From Phenylobacterium sp. (GTDB lineage: Bacteria; Pseudomonadota; Alphaproteobacteria; Caulobacterales; Caulobacteraceae): a DNA stretch of 64,000 nt. Positions 32,338 through 42,625 of this stretch are shown here, in pieces. The DNA lies in assembly GCF_019636135.1 (NCBI RefSeq), contig NZ_JAHBYD010000005.1, positions 62,001-126,000 of the forward strand. Reading direction: 5' to 3'. Both the position numbers and the translations under genes were made by a program. The notes below the pieces were generated by a model, which had not been told where the DNA came from, did not search any database, and saw only the letters and a program-made list of their open reading frames with translations. Each line of letters starts with the position of its first letter. The first letter of the stretch is position 1.

Positions 32338-33690
32338 ATGGGCAACACCGGCGTCATTGACCATTTCCTCGAGGTCTTCACCCGCTATATCGACGGCGGC
32401 TTCGGGCTGCTCGGAGGCGAGGTCGCCTTCATCGCCACCACGCTGATCGTAATCGACGTCACGCTGGCGGCGCTGTTCTGGTCCTGGGGCGCCGATGACG
32501 ACATCATCGCCCGGCTGGTGAAGAAGACCCTGTTCGTCGGCGTCTTCGCCTACATCATCGGCAACTGGAACAATCTCGCCCGTATCGTCTTCGAAAGCTT
32601 CGCAGGACTGGGGCTGAAGGCCAGCGGCTCGGGGTTCACGACCGCCGATCTCCTGCGGCCCGGCAAGGTCGCGCAGACCGGACTCGACGCCGGAAGGCCG
32701 CTGCTCGATTCCATCTCCGGCCTCATGGGCTACTGGTCGTTCTTCGAGAACTTCATTCAGATCGCTTGCCTGTTCCTGGCCTGGGCGCTGGTGCTGCTCG
32801 CCTTCTTCATCCTCGCCATCCAGCTCTTCGTTACGCTGATCGAGTTCAAGCTGACGACGCTCGCCGGCTTCGTGCTGATCCCGTTCGGCCTCTTCGGCAA
32901 ATCCGCCTTCATGGCCGAACGCGTGCTGGGCAATGTCATCTCGTCCGGTATCAAGGTGCTGGTCCTCGCCGTCATCATCGGCATCGGCTCGACGCTCTTC
33001 TCCGAATTCACCGCCGGCTTCGGCGGCGCGACACCTTCGATCGACGAAGCCATGGCCATCGTTCTGGCCGCGCTGTCGCTGCTCGGCCTCGGCATTTTTG
33101 GCCCCGGCATCGCATCGGGCATCGTCTCTGGCGGACCACAGCTCAGTGCCGGTGCGGCGGTGGGAACCGGACTCGCGGCCGGCGGCATGGTTGCGCTCGG
33201 CGCCGGCGCCGTGGGCGCGGCCGCTACGGGAGGCGCATCGCTGGTCGGAGGGGCCGCCGCCGCCGCTCGTGGCGGCGCGGCTCTCGCAGGTGGCGCTTCC
33301 ACGGCCTACAGCCTGGGTGCGGCCGGCCAGTCCGGCGCTGCCGGTGTCGCATCGGGTCTCGGCGGTGTCGCCCGCGCCGGCGGCAGCGCAGCGATCTCGC
33401 CTTTGCGCCGCGCCGCATCCCGCGCCGCCGAAAGCATGCGTTCGAGCTTCAACGCTGGCGGTCGCGCCGCCTTCGAAGCCACCGGCGGCGCATCGACCGG
33501 CGGGACGATCGGCGGCGACGCCGCCGAGGCCGCATCGCCAGCCAAGGCCGACGGTCCGCCCGCCTGGGCCCAACGCATGCGCCGCAGCCAGAAAATGACT
33601 CATGCCGTCCAGGCCACGGCGCACGCCGTCCGCTCCGGTGACGCACATGGCGGCGGCTCTTCCGTCAACCTCTCCGAAGGCGACCGCTGA
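32338..33690 (+). CDS. trbL: Conjugal transfer protein TrbL
   Basis: 450 residues. VirB6-like polytopic inner-membrane protein: FLEVFTRYIDGGFGLLGGEVAFIATTLIVIDV at the start and about six hydrophobic segments up to residue 290. A glycine- and alanine-rich region and a polar, basic C-terminus follow. The low-complexity part (about 265-345) is normal for the family. The stop overlaps the trbF start by 1 base. Confidence 0.9.
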   Translation: MGNTGVIDHFLEVFTRYIDGGFGLLGGEVAFIATTLIVIDVTLAALFWSWGADDDIIARLVKKTLFVGVFAYIIGNWNNLARIVFESFAGLGLKASGSGFTTADLLRPGKVAQTGLDAGRPLLDSISGLMGYWSFFENFIQIACLFLAWALVLLAFFILAIQLFVTLIEFKLTTLAGFVLIPFGLFGKSAFMAERVLGNVISSGIKVLVLAVIIGIGSTLFSEFTAGFGGATPSIDEAMAIVLAALSLLGLGIFGPGIASGIVSGGPQLSAGAAVGTGLAAGGMVALGAGAVGAAATGGASLVGGAAAAARGGAALAGGASTAYSLGAAGQSGAAGVASGLGGVARAGGSAAISPLRRAASRAAESMRSSFNAGGRAAFEATGGASTGGTIGGDAAEAASPAKADGPPAWAQRMRRSQKMTHAVQATAHAVRSGDAHGGGSSVNLSEGDR

Positions 33691-34369
33691 TGTTCAAACG
33701 ACCTTCCACCCACTATGGCAAAACTGCTGAGCCGGAGACGCCCTATCAGCGCGCCGCGCAGGTCTGGGACGAGCGCATTGGCTCGGCCCGCATCCAGGCG
33801 AAGAACTGGCGGCTGATGGCCTTCGGCTCGCTCTTCCTCTCGGCGGGTTTCGCCGCGGCGCTCGTCTGGCAGTCGGCGCGTGGCACCGTTGTGCCATGGG
33901 TGGTGCAGACCGACCGGCTCGGCCAAGCGCAGGCCGTTGCGCCGGCCGTGGCCAATTATCGCCCGACCGATCCGCAGATCGCATTCCATCTCGCCCGCTT
34001 CATCGAGGAAGTCCGCTCGATCCCGGCCGACGCCATCGTCGTGCGCCAGAACTGGCTGCGGGCCTACGACTTCACCACCGATCGCGGCGCCGCCGCCCTC
34101 AATGACTATGCGCGCGCCAATGACCCCTTCACCAAGGTCGGTCGCCAGCAGATCGCGATCGAGGTCTCCAGCGTCATCCGCGCATCCCCCGACAGCTTCC
34201 GCGTCGCCTGGGTCGAGCGCAGTTACGAGAACGGGCAGCTCGCCACGACCGAGCGATGGACCGCGATTCTGACGATCGTGATCCAGACGCCGCGCAACGC
34301 CGACACGCTGCGGAAGAACCCGCTCGGAATCTACGTCAACGCCATCAACTGGTCACGGGAGCTTGGGCA

Positions 34370-34373
<4 letters not shown>
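33690..34373 (+). CDS. trbF: Conjugal transfer protein TrbF
   Basis: 227 residues. VirB8-like: a cytoplasmic start (YGKTAEPETPYQRAAQVWDERIG), one membrane helix (LMAFGSLFLSAGFAAALVW) and a periplasmic domain ending in TLRKNPLGIYVNAINWSREL. It links the channel core to the inner membrane. Overlaps trbG by ATGA. Confidence 0.92.
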
Positions 34374-35415
<1,042 letters not shown>

Positions 35416-35419
<4 letters not shown>

Positions 35420-36651
35420 GCGACACCGATTCCCGGAACGAGGATGAGCCGGAGGATGGCGCTCGGCCGTTGACCGGCGAGCCAGCCGGTCCGTCAGCGA
35501 TGCGGTTGCGCCCCGAGCCGCCGCGCGTGACGCGGCTGTCCCGCAAGGTGCTGGCCGGCATTGGCCTGGTCGCCAGCGTCGGTATCGGCGGCGCGCTCGT
35601 TTACGCGCTCCAGACACGCGACGGCGGCCGTCCGGCGGAAGAACTCTACTCGACCGAGAACCGGCCCACGGCCGATGGCGTCGCCGGCCTGCCGCGCGAC
35701 TATAGCGGCGTTCCCCAGCTCGGACCGCCTTTGCCTGGCGATCTCGGGCGCCCGATCCTGGGCGCACAGAACCGGGGCCAACCCGTGCCGGCGCCCGGCG
35801 TCGTATCGCCCAATCCTGGCATGAGCCCCGAAGAACAACGCCGCCTGCAGGAACTCGAGGCCGCGAGAACGGCCCGGCTGTTTGCGTCAACCGAGACGCG
35901 TTCCGTCTCGCCAGCGGCGCCTGGGCCCGCTGCAGCCGCCCCAAGCGTGCCCACCATGCCCGATCTGACCGGCCTCGCTCTTGCGCCGCAACCGGCGACG
36001 CCGACCGCCCAGGATCGGCAGAACGCCTTCCTCAGCGCCGCAGTCGATCGGCGCACAGTCTCGCCCGATCGCGTGGCGGCGCCGGAGTCCTCCTATGTGC
36101 TGCAGGCGGGCGCGGTGATATCGGCTGCGTTGATCACCGGCATTCGTTCCGATCTGCCGGGACAGATCACCGCCCAAGTGACAGAGAACATCTATGACAG
36201 CCCGACCGGCCGTATTCTGCTCGTGCCGCAGGGCACACGCGTCATCGGCCAGTACGATAGCAACGTCCAGTTCGGGCAGAGCCGAATTCTGCTGGTATGG
36301 AACCGGCTGATCTTCCCGAATGGCCGCTCGATCATGCTGGAGCGCCAGCCCGGCGCCGACGCCGAGGGCTATGCTGGTCTGCAAGACGGCGTCGACTATC
36401 ACTGGTGGGGTCTGGCCAAGGCGGCGGGTTTGTCGACCCTACTCAGCATTGGCTCCGAGCTGGCCATCGACGACGACGACGGGCTTCTGCGCGCTATCCG
36501 CAACGGCGGACAGGACACCTTCAACCAGGCGGGCCAACAGATTGTCCGGCGCCAGCTTAATGTGGCGCCGACCCTGACCATTCGGCCCGGATTTCCCGTG
36601 CGCGTAATCGTCACGCGGGACCTATTGCTCGAGCCATACGGAGGGTCGTGA
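35416..36651 (+). CDS. trbI: Conjugal transfer protein TrbI
   Basis: 411 residues from a GTG overlapping the trbG stop. VirB10-like: cytoplasmic proline-rich start, one membrane helix (VLAGIGLVASVGIGGALVYAL, about 45-65), a long proline-rich linker and a C-terminal beta-barrel domain (YVLQAGAVISAALITGIRSDLPGQITAQV, later GRSIMLERQPGADAEGYAGLQDGVDYHW). It spans both membranes in the core complex. Confidence 0.92.
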
Positions 36652-36872
36652 TGTCCAAGCTGAAATTGAGCGGTGTGCCGGACAGTAAGCCGGTGAAAAT
36701 CACCGTGGAATTGCCAGCGCAGGTCCATCGGGATTTGCTTGCATATGCCGATATTCTTGGGCGAGAGACTGGGCAACCCATTCCTGACGCTGCCGTGCTT
36801 ATCGCACCTATGGTCCAGCGCTTTATAGAAACAGATCGAGGATTTGCTCGGGCCCGCCGCACGGAGCGATGA
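36651..36872 (+). CDS. DUF2274 family protein
   Basis: 73 residues. The start ATG overlaps the trbI stop, with CGGAGG upstream. KLKLSGVPDSKPVKITVELPAQVHRDLLAYADILGRETGQP is characteristic of DUF2274, a small ribbon-helix-helix-like protein that closes trb operons in this family. Possibly a regulator of transfer genes. Its last 50 bases overlap the convergent LysR gene. Confidence 0.85.
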   Translation: MSKLKLSGVPDSKPVKITVELPAQVHRDLLAYADILGRETGQPIPDAAVLIAPMVQRFIETDRGFARARRTER

Positions 36873-37818
36873 GCGACGCGAATAGCAGGTAAATGACAGA
36901 TCCAGCGCCAACTGCCGGCCTCGATCTCGCCAGCGATCGCGCGATCGAAAGCAATCGACGCAAGACTGGATTGGAATTCTTAGAAGACCACATTGCGCTC
37001 GACTCTAAGACATCCCCGTCGCCTAGGATGGGCCGGATCACCACGCCGGGCATCTCCCGTCCGAGCGAAGAATTGCTGACAAGCGTCAGACCGTAGCCGA
37101 TCGCCACGAGATTCATGAGGCCCTCGCGCCCGACGAACTGAATCTTGACATCGGGACGGAAGCCAAGGCGGGCAAGTCGCCGCACCAGGTAATCGTGAAT
37201 CTCCGGGCCTGGACCTCCACTGGAGACAATGAACGCCTCATGCTGCAGTTCTTGCCAGGTCAAGCCCTCGCGGCGTGCCAGATCATGGCCTGCCGGCATC
37301 GCGACCAAGACACGCTCTGACCAAAGCAACTCGGTCGCATATCCTGGGATATTCGGAATTCCGGTTGTGAACGAAACGTCTATCTCGCCTATGACGAGGT
37401 AGTGCAGGCTCTCCCTCGCGGTCGCCTCCTGCACGATCACCTCGACGTGGCGGTATTTCTGTCGAAAGGTCGTTAGCACATCGCGAAGGAAGCCTGAATT
37501 GAGCGAGGAGAGAATGCCAACGCGAACGATGCCGCGCTCTCCCCGGCTTGTCGAAGCGGCCATGTGGATCGCACGGTCCAGATGATCGATGCCTTTGATT
37601 GCCTCCGCTAGAAACCTTTCGCCCACGAGCGTCAGGGACACGCCCCCCGGCGTCCGGCAGAAAAGCTTGAATCCCAAACGGCTTTCCAGAATGTCGATGC
37701 GGCGACTGACGGACGCCTGGGAAAGGCCGAGAAGCGTGGCCGCCTTCCTGAAGCTTCCCTGCTCGGCGGCGATTACAGCATATCGAAGGAACCGAAGATC
37801 AAGGGCTACGTCAGGCAC
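36823..37818 (-). CDS. LysR-family transcriptional regulator
   Basis: 331 residues from a GTG at 37818 that overlaps the stop of the P-type ATPase gene by one base. The N-terminal winged helix (LDLRFLRYAVIAAEQGSFRKAATLLGLSQASVSRRIDILE) is followed by a LysR substrate domain (about 95-290). The last 20 residues run into the antisense of the DUF2274 gene, so the true end may be a recent junction. LysR genes are often found just after the trb operon in this ICE type, so it may belong either to the backbone or to the metal operon. Inducer unknown. Confidence 0.85.
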   Translation of the reverse strand: MPDVALDLRFLRYAVIAAEQGSFRKAATLLGLSQASVSRRIDILESRLGFKLFCRTPGGVSLTLVGERFLAEAIKGIDHLDRAIHMAASTSRGERGIVRVGILSSLNSGFLRDVLTTFRQKYRHVEVIVQEATARESLHYLVIGEIDVSFTTGIPNIPGYATELLWSERVLVAMPAGHDLARREGLTWQELQHEAFIVSSGGPGPEIHDYLVRRLARLGFRPDVKIQFVGREGLMNLVAIGYGLTLVSNSSLGREMPGVVIRPILGDGDVLESSAMWSSKNSNPVLRRLLSIARSLARSRPAVGAGSVIYLLFASLIAPCGGPEQILDLFL

Positions 37819-40319
37819 TACGCCTGCCTCCAGGCAAGCAGGCGGAGCGCGTTGAACACGACGAGCAAAGTCGAACCTTCATGCATGGCGACCGCTGGGC
37901 CGATACCGAGCCCGAAGATCGTGGCCGGCACGAGGATCGCCACCACACCGAGGCTAACGAAGACGTTCTGGCGGATGATCGAACGTGTTCCCCGGCTGAG
38001 CCCGACCGCGAAAGGAAGGTGGGCCAGATCATCGGCCATCAGGGCGACATCAGCAGTTTCGAGCGCCACGTCCGATCCGGCGGCGCCCATAGCGATACCC
38101 ACCGTCGCGCTCGCCATCGCCGGGGCGTCGTTGACCCCATCGCCCACCATCGCCACCCGCGCCTCGGCACGCAGTTTCTTGATCGCCTCGACCTTGTCCT
38201 CGGGCAGCAGATCGCCCCAGGCTTCCTCAAGGCCGACCTCCCGCGCAATCGCATCGGCCGCGCGCTGGTGGTCGCCGGAGATCATGATCATCCGGTGAAT
38301 GCCGATCGCACGCAGCTTCTCGAGCGCGGCACGCGCACCCTCGCGCGGCGTGTCGAGCAGACCGATCGCGCCCAAATCACGGTCCCCCTGGCGCACGACC
38401 ATGCTGGTGTGTCCGGCCTCATGGAGCCGCTCGACGGCCTCCGCCATCGCTGGGGACAGGGGGGAGATCCCGGCGGAGCCGAACATTCCCGGCTTACCGA
38501 TCAGAACCTCATCTTCGCCCAAAACAGCCGATACGCCGCGGCCGGTGAGGCTTTTGAGGCTTTCAGCCTTAGGAACAGGGTAATCCCCGAGCTGTTCTCG
38601 CCCGTCCCGCGCTATGGCCTGCGCCAAGGGATGATCGCTCAGACTTTCGACCGCCACCGCGACGGCCATCAGGTCCTGCTTGTCCACCCCCGGCGCGGGG
38701 ACGATCTGCTGGATGCGCGGCTCACCCTTGGTCAGCGTGCCGGTCTTGTCGATCGCGATCGCATCAAGCGATCCGAGCAGTTCCAGCGGGGCTCCGCCCT
38801 TGATTAGAACGCCTCCTCGCGCGGCGCGCGCCACGCCGGAGAGGACGGCGCTGGGCGTGGCGATCGCCAGCGCGCAAGGGCTGGCCGCAACGAGCACCGC
38901 CATCGAACGATAGAAGCTGTCACGGAATGGCTCGTCGACGACGACCCAAGCGAACAGCAGCACGAAGGCGAGCGCCAGGACCGCAGGTACGAAGAAGCGC
39001 TCGAACCGATCGGTGAAGCGCTGGGTCGGCGACTTCTGCGTTTCGGCCTCGCTGACCATCTTGACCACTTTGGCCAGCGTGCTCTCGCTCGACAGACGTG
39101 TGACCTCGATTTCGATGAGACCGCTGCCGTTGATCGTGCCGGCGAAGACACGGCTCGCAGCATCAACCCGATCGGGATTTGCGCGCGCCGCCGTCTCATC
39201 GGCGACCGGCTGCTTGTCGACCGGAATGCTTTCGCCGGTCACCGGCGCCTGGTTGACGGCGCTCGTGCCCCTGATGACGAAGCCATCGGCTGCGAGGCGC
39301 TCGTCGGGTTTGACGATGACGGTATCGCCGAGCTTCAGGTCATCGACGGAGATTTCTTCCGTCGCGCCATCGGGCCGCCGGACGAGAGCGGTGCGCGGCG
39401 CGAGGTCCGCGAGCGCCTCGATCGCGCGCTTCGCGCGGCCCATCGCGTAGTGTTCGAGCGCGTGGCCGAGGCTGAACAGGAACAGCAGCAGCGCGCCCTC
39501 GGCGAACGCGCCGAGCGCCGCGGCGCCGGCGGCAGCGACCAGCATGAGAGTATCGATCTCGAATTTCCGCAGCCGGAGATTGTCGATCGCTTCGCGCACC
39601 GTGAAGAAGCCGCCGAAGCCGTAGGCGCCGATATAGAAGGCGGTTGGCAGCCACGCGGGCGCCGCCGCCACCAGTTTGTCGATCGCAAAGCCGAGCGCCA
39701 GCAAGGCCCCGCAGGCGAGCGCGAAGATCAGCTCGGTATTGGGACCAAGAAACCCGCCATGGCTATGATCGTGATCGTGACCACCGTCGTGCCTGTGGCC
39801 GGCTTTCTCATCATGCGCGCCTGCGCCATGATCGTGGCCGGCATGCACGTCCTTCGAAGGACTGTTTGCCCGTTTGTCCCGCCTGACCCCCAATTGCGAC
39901 AGCGCATCAACGATCTCGTCTTCGGAGACCTGTTCACGGTCGAACTCCACGCGCACCAGGCCCGAGGCATTCGCGTCGGATTCGAGCACGCCCGGTATGG
40001 CGCGCAGTTGCTCGCTGACCGTCCGCGCTTTTCGTTGATGGCCGATCCCGCTGACCGGCCACAGCGCATGACCGTAGCGCTCGGCAATCGCAGCTCCCGC
40101 CGCGCGAGCGATGTCGCGGATGCGCGAAAGCGACAGCGTGTCGGCATCGTAATGAATGCAAAGCCGTGCGGGCTTGTCCCCTTCCGCCGGTACGACATGC
40201 GCCTTTTCGATGCCTGGGCGCGCCGAGAGATTGGCTGTCAGCCGAGCCACACAGGCGTCATCGGCATCGGGGATGTCGGGTAGGATAAGCGGGATTTCGA
40301 GTTGAACCTGGTCCGTCAT
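37818..40319 (-). CDS. P1B-4-type heavy-metal ATPase
   Basis: 833 residues from the ATG at 40319 (GAGGAGG upstream). The N-terminus has two metal-domain-like segments and a histidine-rich stretch (about 159-188, many HD and DH pairs). The ATPase core has AASPCALAIATP (SPC in the membrane metal site), DKTGTLTKG (D524), GDGVNDAP and a late HEGST motif. SPC together with HEG-type residues defines the P1B-4 group, reported to export cobalt, zinc, cadmium or iron, so copper is unlikely. It probably works with the ZIP and CzcCBA proteins encoded upstream. The lipoprotein gene precedes it by 68 bases. Confidence 0.88.
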   Translation of the reverse strand: MTDQVQLEIPLILPDIPDADDACVARLTANLSARPGIEKAHVVPAEGDKPARLCIHYDADTLSLSRIRDIARAAGAAIAERYGHALWPVSGIGHQRKARTVSEQLRAIPGVLESDANASGLVRVEFDREQVSEDEIVDALSQLGVRRDKRANSPSKDVHAGHDHGAGAHDEKAGHRHDGGHDHDHSHGGFLGPNTELIFALACGALLALGFAIDKLVAAAPAWLPTAFYIGAYGFGGFFTVREAIDNLRLRKFEIDTLMLVAAAGAAALGAFAEGALLLFLFSLGHALEHYAMGRAKRAIEALADLAPRTALVRRPDGATEEISVDDLKLGDTVIVKPDERLAADGFVIRGTSAVNQAPVTGESIPVDKQPVADETAARANPDRVDAASRVFAGTINGSGLIEIEVTRLSSESTLAKVVKMVSEAETQKSPTQRFTDRFERFFVPAVLALAFVLLFAWVVVDEPFRDSFYRSMAVLVAASPCALAIATPSAVLSGVARAARGGVLIKGGAPLELLGSLDAIAIDKTGTLTKGEPRIQQIVPAPGVDKQDLMAVAVAVESLSDHPLAQAIARDGREQLGDYPVPKAESLKSLTGRGVSAVLGEDEVLIGKPGMFGSAGISPLSPAMAEAVERLHEAGHTSMVVRQGDRDLGAIGLLDTPREGARAALEKLRAIGIHRMIMISGDHQRAADAIAREVGLEEAWGDLLPEDKVEAIKKLRAEARVAMVGDGVNDAPAMASATVGIAMGAAGSDVALETADVALMADDLAHLPFAVGLSRGTRSIIRQNVFVSLGVVAILVPATIFGLGIGPAVAMHEGSTLLVVFNALRLLAWRQA

Positions 40320-40387
40320 GAAAACCTCCTCAATGTTTGCGCGGGCCTCGTTCAGCGCCCGTGCCGAGGAGCATGGGCGCTTCCCGA

Positions 40388-40759
40388 TCAGGGAGGCGGA
40401 CGCCCGTTCTGTGGCTGACCGGAGCCAGCGCGTTGGCATACTTGCGTTTTCGCGTCGCGGCGGATGACGACCACCCAATCACTGGAGATCGAGAGGTTCA
40501 TGGTGTCGCCGAAATAGGTGACGCCGGCCGCGGGCGCGGTCAGGCGTTCGGTTTCACCATCAGGCAAAATCGCGGCCTCGACCGTCAGACCGTCATCGCC
40601 GAGAAATTCGACGCGTACCTTCGTCCCATTCGCGCAGACAAAGCTATGTGTTCCGGCGAGCATGGCACTGCCAGCGTCAGAGCTTTCGGGCGAACAGCCC
40701 GCGTTGGCCGCCAGCAGCAACAGGGATGCCAACGGGACGCACGGCCGCCGCCGTTTCAA
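40388..40759 (-). CDS. Putative lipoprotein, MliC-like
   Basis: 123 residues from a TTG at 40759 preceded by a GGCGGGG stretch. The start is uncertain: an in-frame GTG at 40966 overlaps the ZIP stop but would add 70 unlikely residues. The N-terminus KRRRPCVPLASLLLLAANAGC has a lipobox-type cysteine. The mature part (FVCANGTKVRVEFLGDDGLTVEAAILPDGETERL) resembles MliC-type lysozyme inhibitors, with paired cysteines. A link to metal stress is inferred only from the neighbours. Confidence 0.5.
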   Translation of the reverse strand: MKRRRPCVPLASLLLLAANAGCSPESSDAGSAMLAGTHSFVCANGTKVRVEFLGDDGLTVEAAILPDGETERLTAPAAGVTYFGDTMNLSISSDWVVVIRRDAKTQVCQRAGSGQPQNGRPPP

Positions 40760-40962
40760 CGCCCCGCCGTGACACTGGCGGCTACAAACTTTCGCCGTGA
40801 ACGAGGGGGCAGAACGTCCACGGCGCGGGCCCTTCTCGCACAAACACGCATGAGGGCGTTGCGCTTGTGGGGGACCATTTCCGATGCCGTCGAGAAGGCT
40901 AAGCCGGCGCTGCCGGGTTCGACCGGCGTTGCTCTCGATGGCGCGATCTGTCGGTGTTGGAC

Positions 40963-41649
40963 TCACATAAGCTCCTCGAAAATGAGCAGCCCCAGGAAGC
41001 CCGCGAAGAACATGCCGGTGACCAGAGGACTATCCGGACATTCGTGGGCATCGACGAGCAATTCCTCGGTTACGAGATAAAGGAGCGCCATGAGCCCAAA
41101 GCTCAGGAAGGCGACGATGATCGGCTGCGACAGGGTCGCTACCGGCGTCGCCAGAACCGCGCCGAGAGGCAGCAGCAAACCGATCGCGGCAACGACGGCC
41201 ACCACCTTCCAAGCTGCACGGAGGGACTTACGAAGGTCGCTCGTGAGGGTCAGCCCAAGGAACAGGACCTCCAGCGTCAGCGCGATCGTCAGCAGAATCC
41301 CTGCCTTCTCGCCTGCGAGAAAGGCAAGGCCCAGCACCAGCCCATCGACGAGGATGTCGATGGCGACAGCGCCAATCATCGCCAGAGATCCGGTGGCTCT
41401 CTCTTCGAGAGCCTTCAGTAGCAGCATGGCGGCGACGCCGACCGTCCCGCCCACCAGGGTCGCGACCGGGGCCGCGTCGTGCTTGATCTGCGGCAGGATT
41501 TCGGTCGCCGCCGCCGCGAACACCACGCCGGCCGCCAGATGCTGCATGGCGCTGATAAAGCGCGCGCCAGGCGTTCGCAGGAGGGAAACGATCGCGCCGA
41601 CAATGGCGGCCGCGACAGGCATGATGGTGTAGGCGAGCGCTGACATCAA
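40963..41649 (-). CDS. ZIP-family metal transporter
   Basis: 228 residues, nearly all hydrophobic, about seven membrane helices. The helix AIDILVDGLVLGLAFLAGEKAG has the position of ZIP metal-site helix IV, and HLAAGVVFAAAATEILPQ resembles helix V-type motifs. The usual histidines of the helix IV site are replaced by aspartates (DILVDG), as in some bacterial ZIP-like proteins near resistance operons. Export or import of zinc, cadmium or cobalt is possible; direction is not evident. Confidence 0.75.
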   Translation of the reverse strand: MMSALAYTIMPVAAAIVGAIVSLLRTPGARFISAMQHLAAGVVFAAAATEILPQIKHDAAPVATLVGGTVGVAAMLLLKALEERATGSLAMIGAVAIDILVDGLVLGLAFLAGEKAGILLTIALTLEVLFLGLTLTSDLRKSLRAAWKVVAVVAAIGLLLPLGAVLATPVATLSQPIIVAFLSFGLMALLYLVTEELLVDAHECPDSPLVTGMFFAGFLGLLIFEELM

Positions 41650-41689
41650 ACCCGCTTCCGCAGGCAGAGCGCCGCTGCACGTCCGACGG

Positions 41690-42148
41690 CTATTTCAGCT
41701 TTCCTTGGGAATACCGGGCAATGGTGGAACCTCGCTTGACATGCGCGGCCAGGGACTTGTCCGTCGCCATCAGCATTCTGTGCAGCCCGCGCCGAAAAAA
41801 CGGCACAAAAGCCAAGGCTAGGAGTCCGGCATAGCGCGTGGAATGCACGACGCAGGTGCCGTGCGCTTCCTTGGAGACGACAAAGCTCTCCTCGATCTCG
41901 AGCAGCCATGGCACTCCGATGCGCCAGGCGATGGCATGGTGACGGTCGAGCTTCGAGAGTACCGCTTCCGCCGAAAAGCGTGGCCGGCCCCGCCTCCGGT
42001 GCGTGTAGGTGAGCTTTCGAGGGTCGTCGGGATCGCGCTTGAGCATCACGAACGGATGCCAGTCCTGACAGCGATCGACGTCCGCGAGGAGCCGCCATGC
42101 CCGCGCAAGGGGGATGGACAGGTGGAGGGAATGGTCGAGCGTGAACAT
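41690..42148 (-). CDS. SRPBCC-fold protein
   Basis: 152 residues from the ATG at 42148. The pattern SLHLSIPLARAWRLLADVDRCQDWHPFV with later LEIEESFVVSKEAHGTCVVHSTRYAG is typical of the START/polyketide cyclase-like fold, which holds a hydrophobic ligand. It lies between the DUF190 and ZIP genes in the metal operon. Substrate unknown. A 40-base gap separates it from the ZIP gene and 126 bases from DUF190. Confidence 0.7.
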   Translation of the reverse strand: MFTLDHSLHLSIPLARAWRLLADVDRCQDWHPFVMLKRDPDDPRKLTYTHRRRGRPRFSAEAVLSKLDRHHAIAWRIGVPWLLEIEESFVVSKEAHGTCVVHSTRYAGLLALAFVPFFRRGLHRMLMATDKSLAAHVKRGSTIARYSQGKLK

Positions 42149-42274
42149 GGGAATGCGCCTTGTGGCTGTCACCCGCGCAGCGGCCCGCAGGGCGTGCGGA
42201 CAGGCGACCGGGGGAGCTGAGCGCGATGGGCGGCATCGCCCATCGCGCCTGGCCCGCTGCATCGATCGCAGCAA

Positions 42275-42625
42275 TCACGCCTGCACGCCGGCAGCGGCTT
42301 GCAGGGCCTTGCCGCCGATGACCTCGACGGCTTCCAGCGTGATGATCCCGATGTCGGGAACATCCGTCAGCAAGGCGACAAATGCCCGCAGCGCGTCCTC
42401 GACGTCGATGATTTCGATGACCACCGCGCGGTTGCTTTCGAGGACATGGCGGCGATGGAGCTGCGCCGAGCCGCCAAAGCCCATCAAGGCTTCCAGGACG
42501 GTCACGCCGGCGATCTTCTGATCGCGCGCCAGCGAGGCGACATATTCGAAGACCTTGCGGTCGCCGATATAGGCCGCTTCATCGGTGTAGATGCGCAGCA
42601 GCTTCTTGCCGTTCTTTTCCATCAT
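42275..42625 (-). CDS. DUF190 (P-II-like) protein
   Basis: 116 residues. KKLLRIYTDEAAYIGDRKVFEYVASLARDQKIAGVTVLEALMGFGGS matches DUF190, a P-II-like small fold that may act as an allosteric regulator. The start overlaps the czcA stop (ATGATGG). DUF190 next to czcA is a known pairing and suggests ligand control of efflux. Confidence 0.85.
   Translation of the reverse strand: MMEKNGKKLLRIYTDEAAYIGDRKVFEYVASLARDQKIAGVTVLEALMGFGGSAQLHRRHVLESNRAVVIEIIDVEDALRAFVALLTDVPDIGIITLEAVEVIGGKALQAAAGVQA

Noticed and set aside
31621..33648. A 675-codon minus-strand frame opposite trbJ-trbL
   Set aside because: Spans three convincing plus-strand genes and consists of low-complexity residues.
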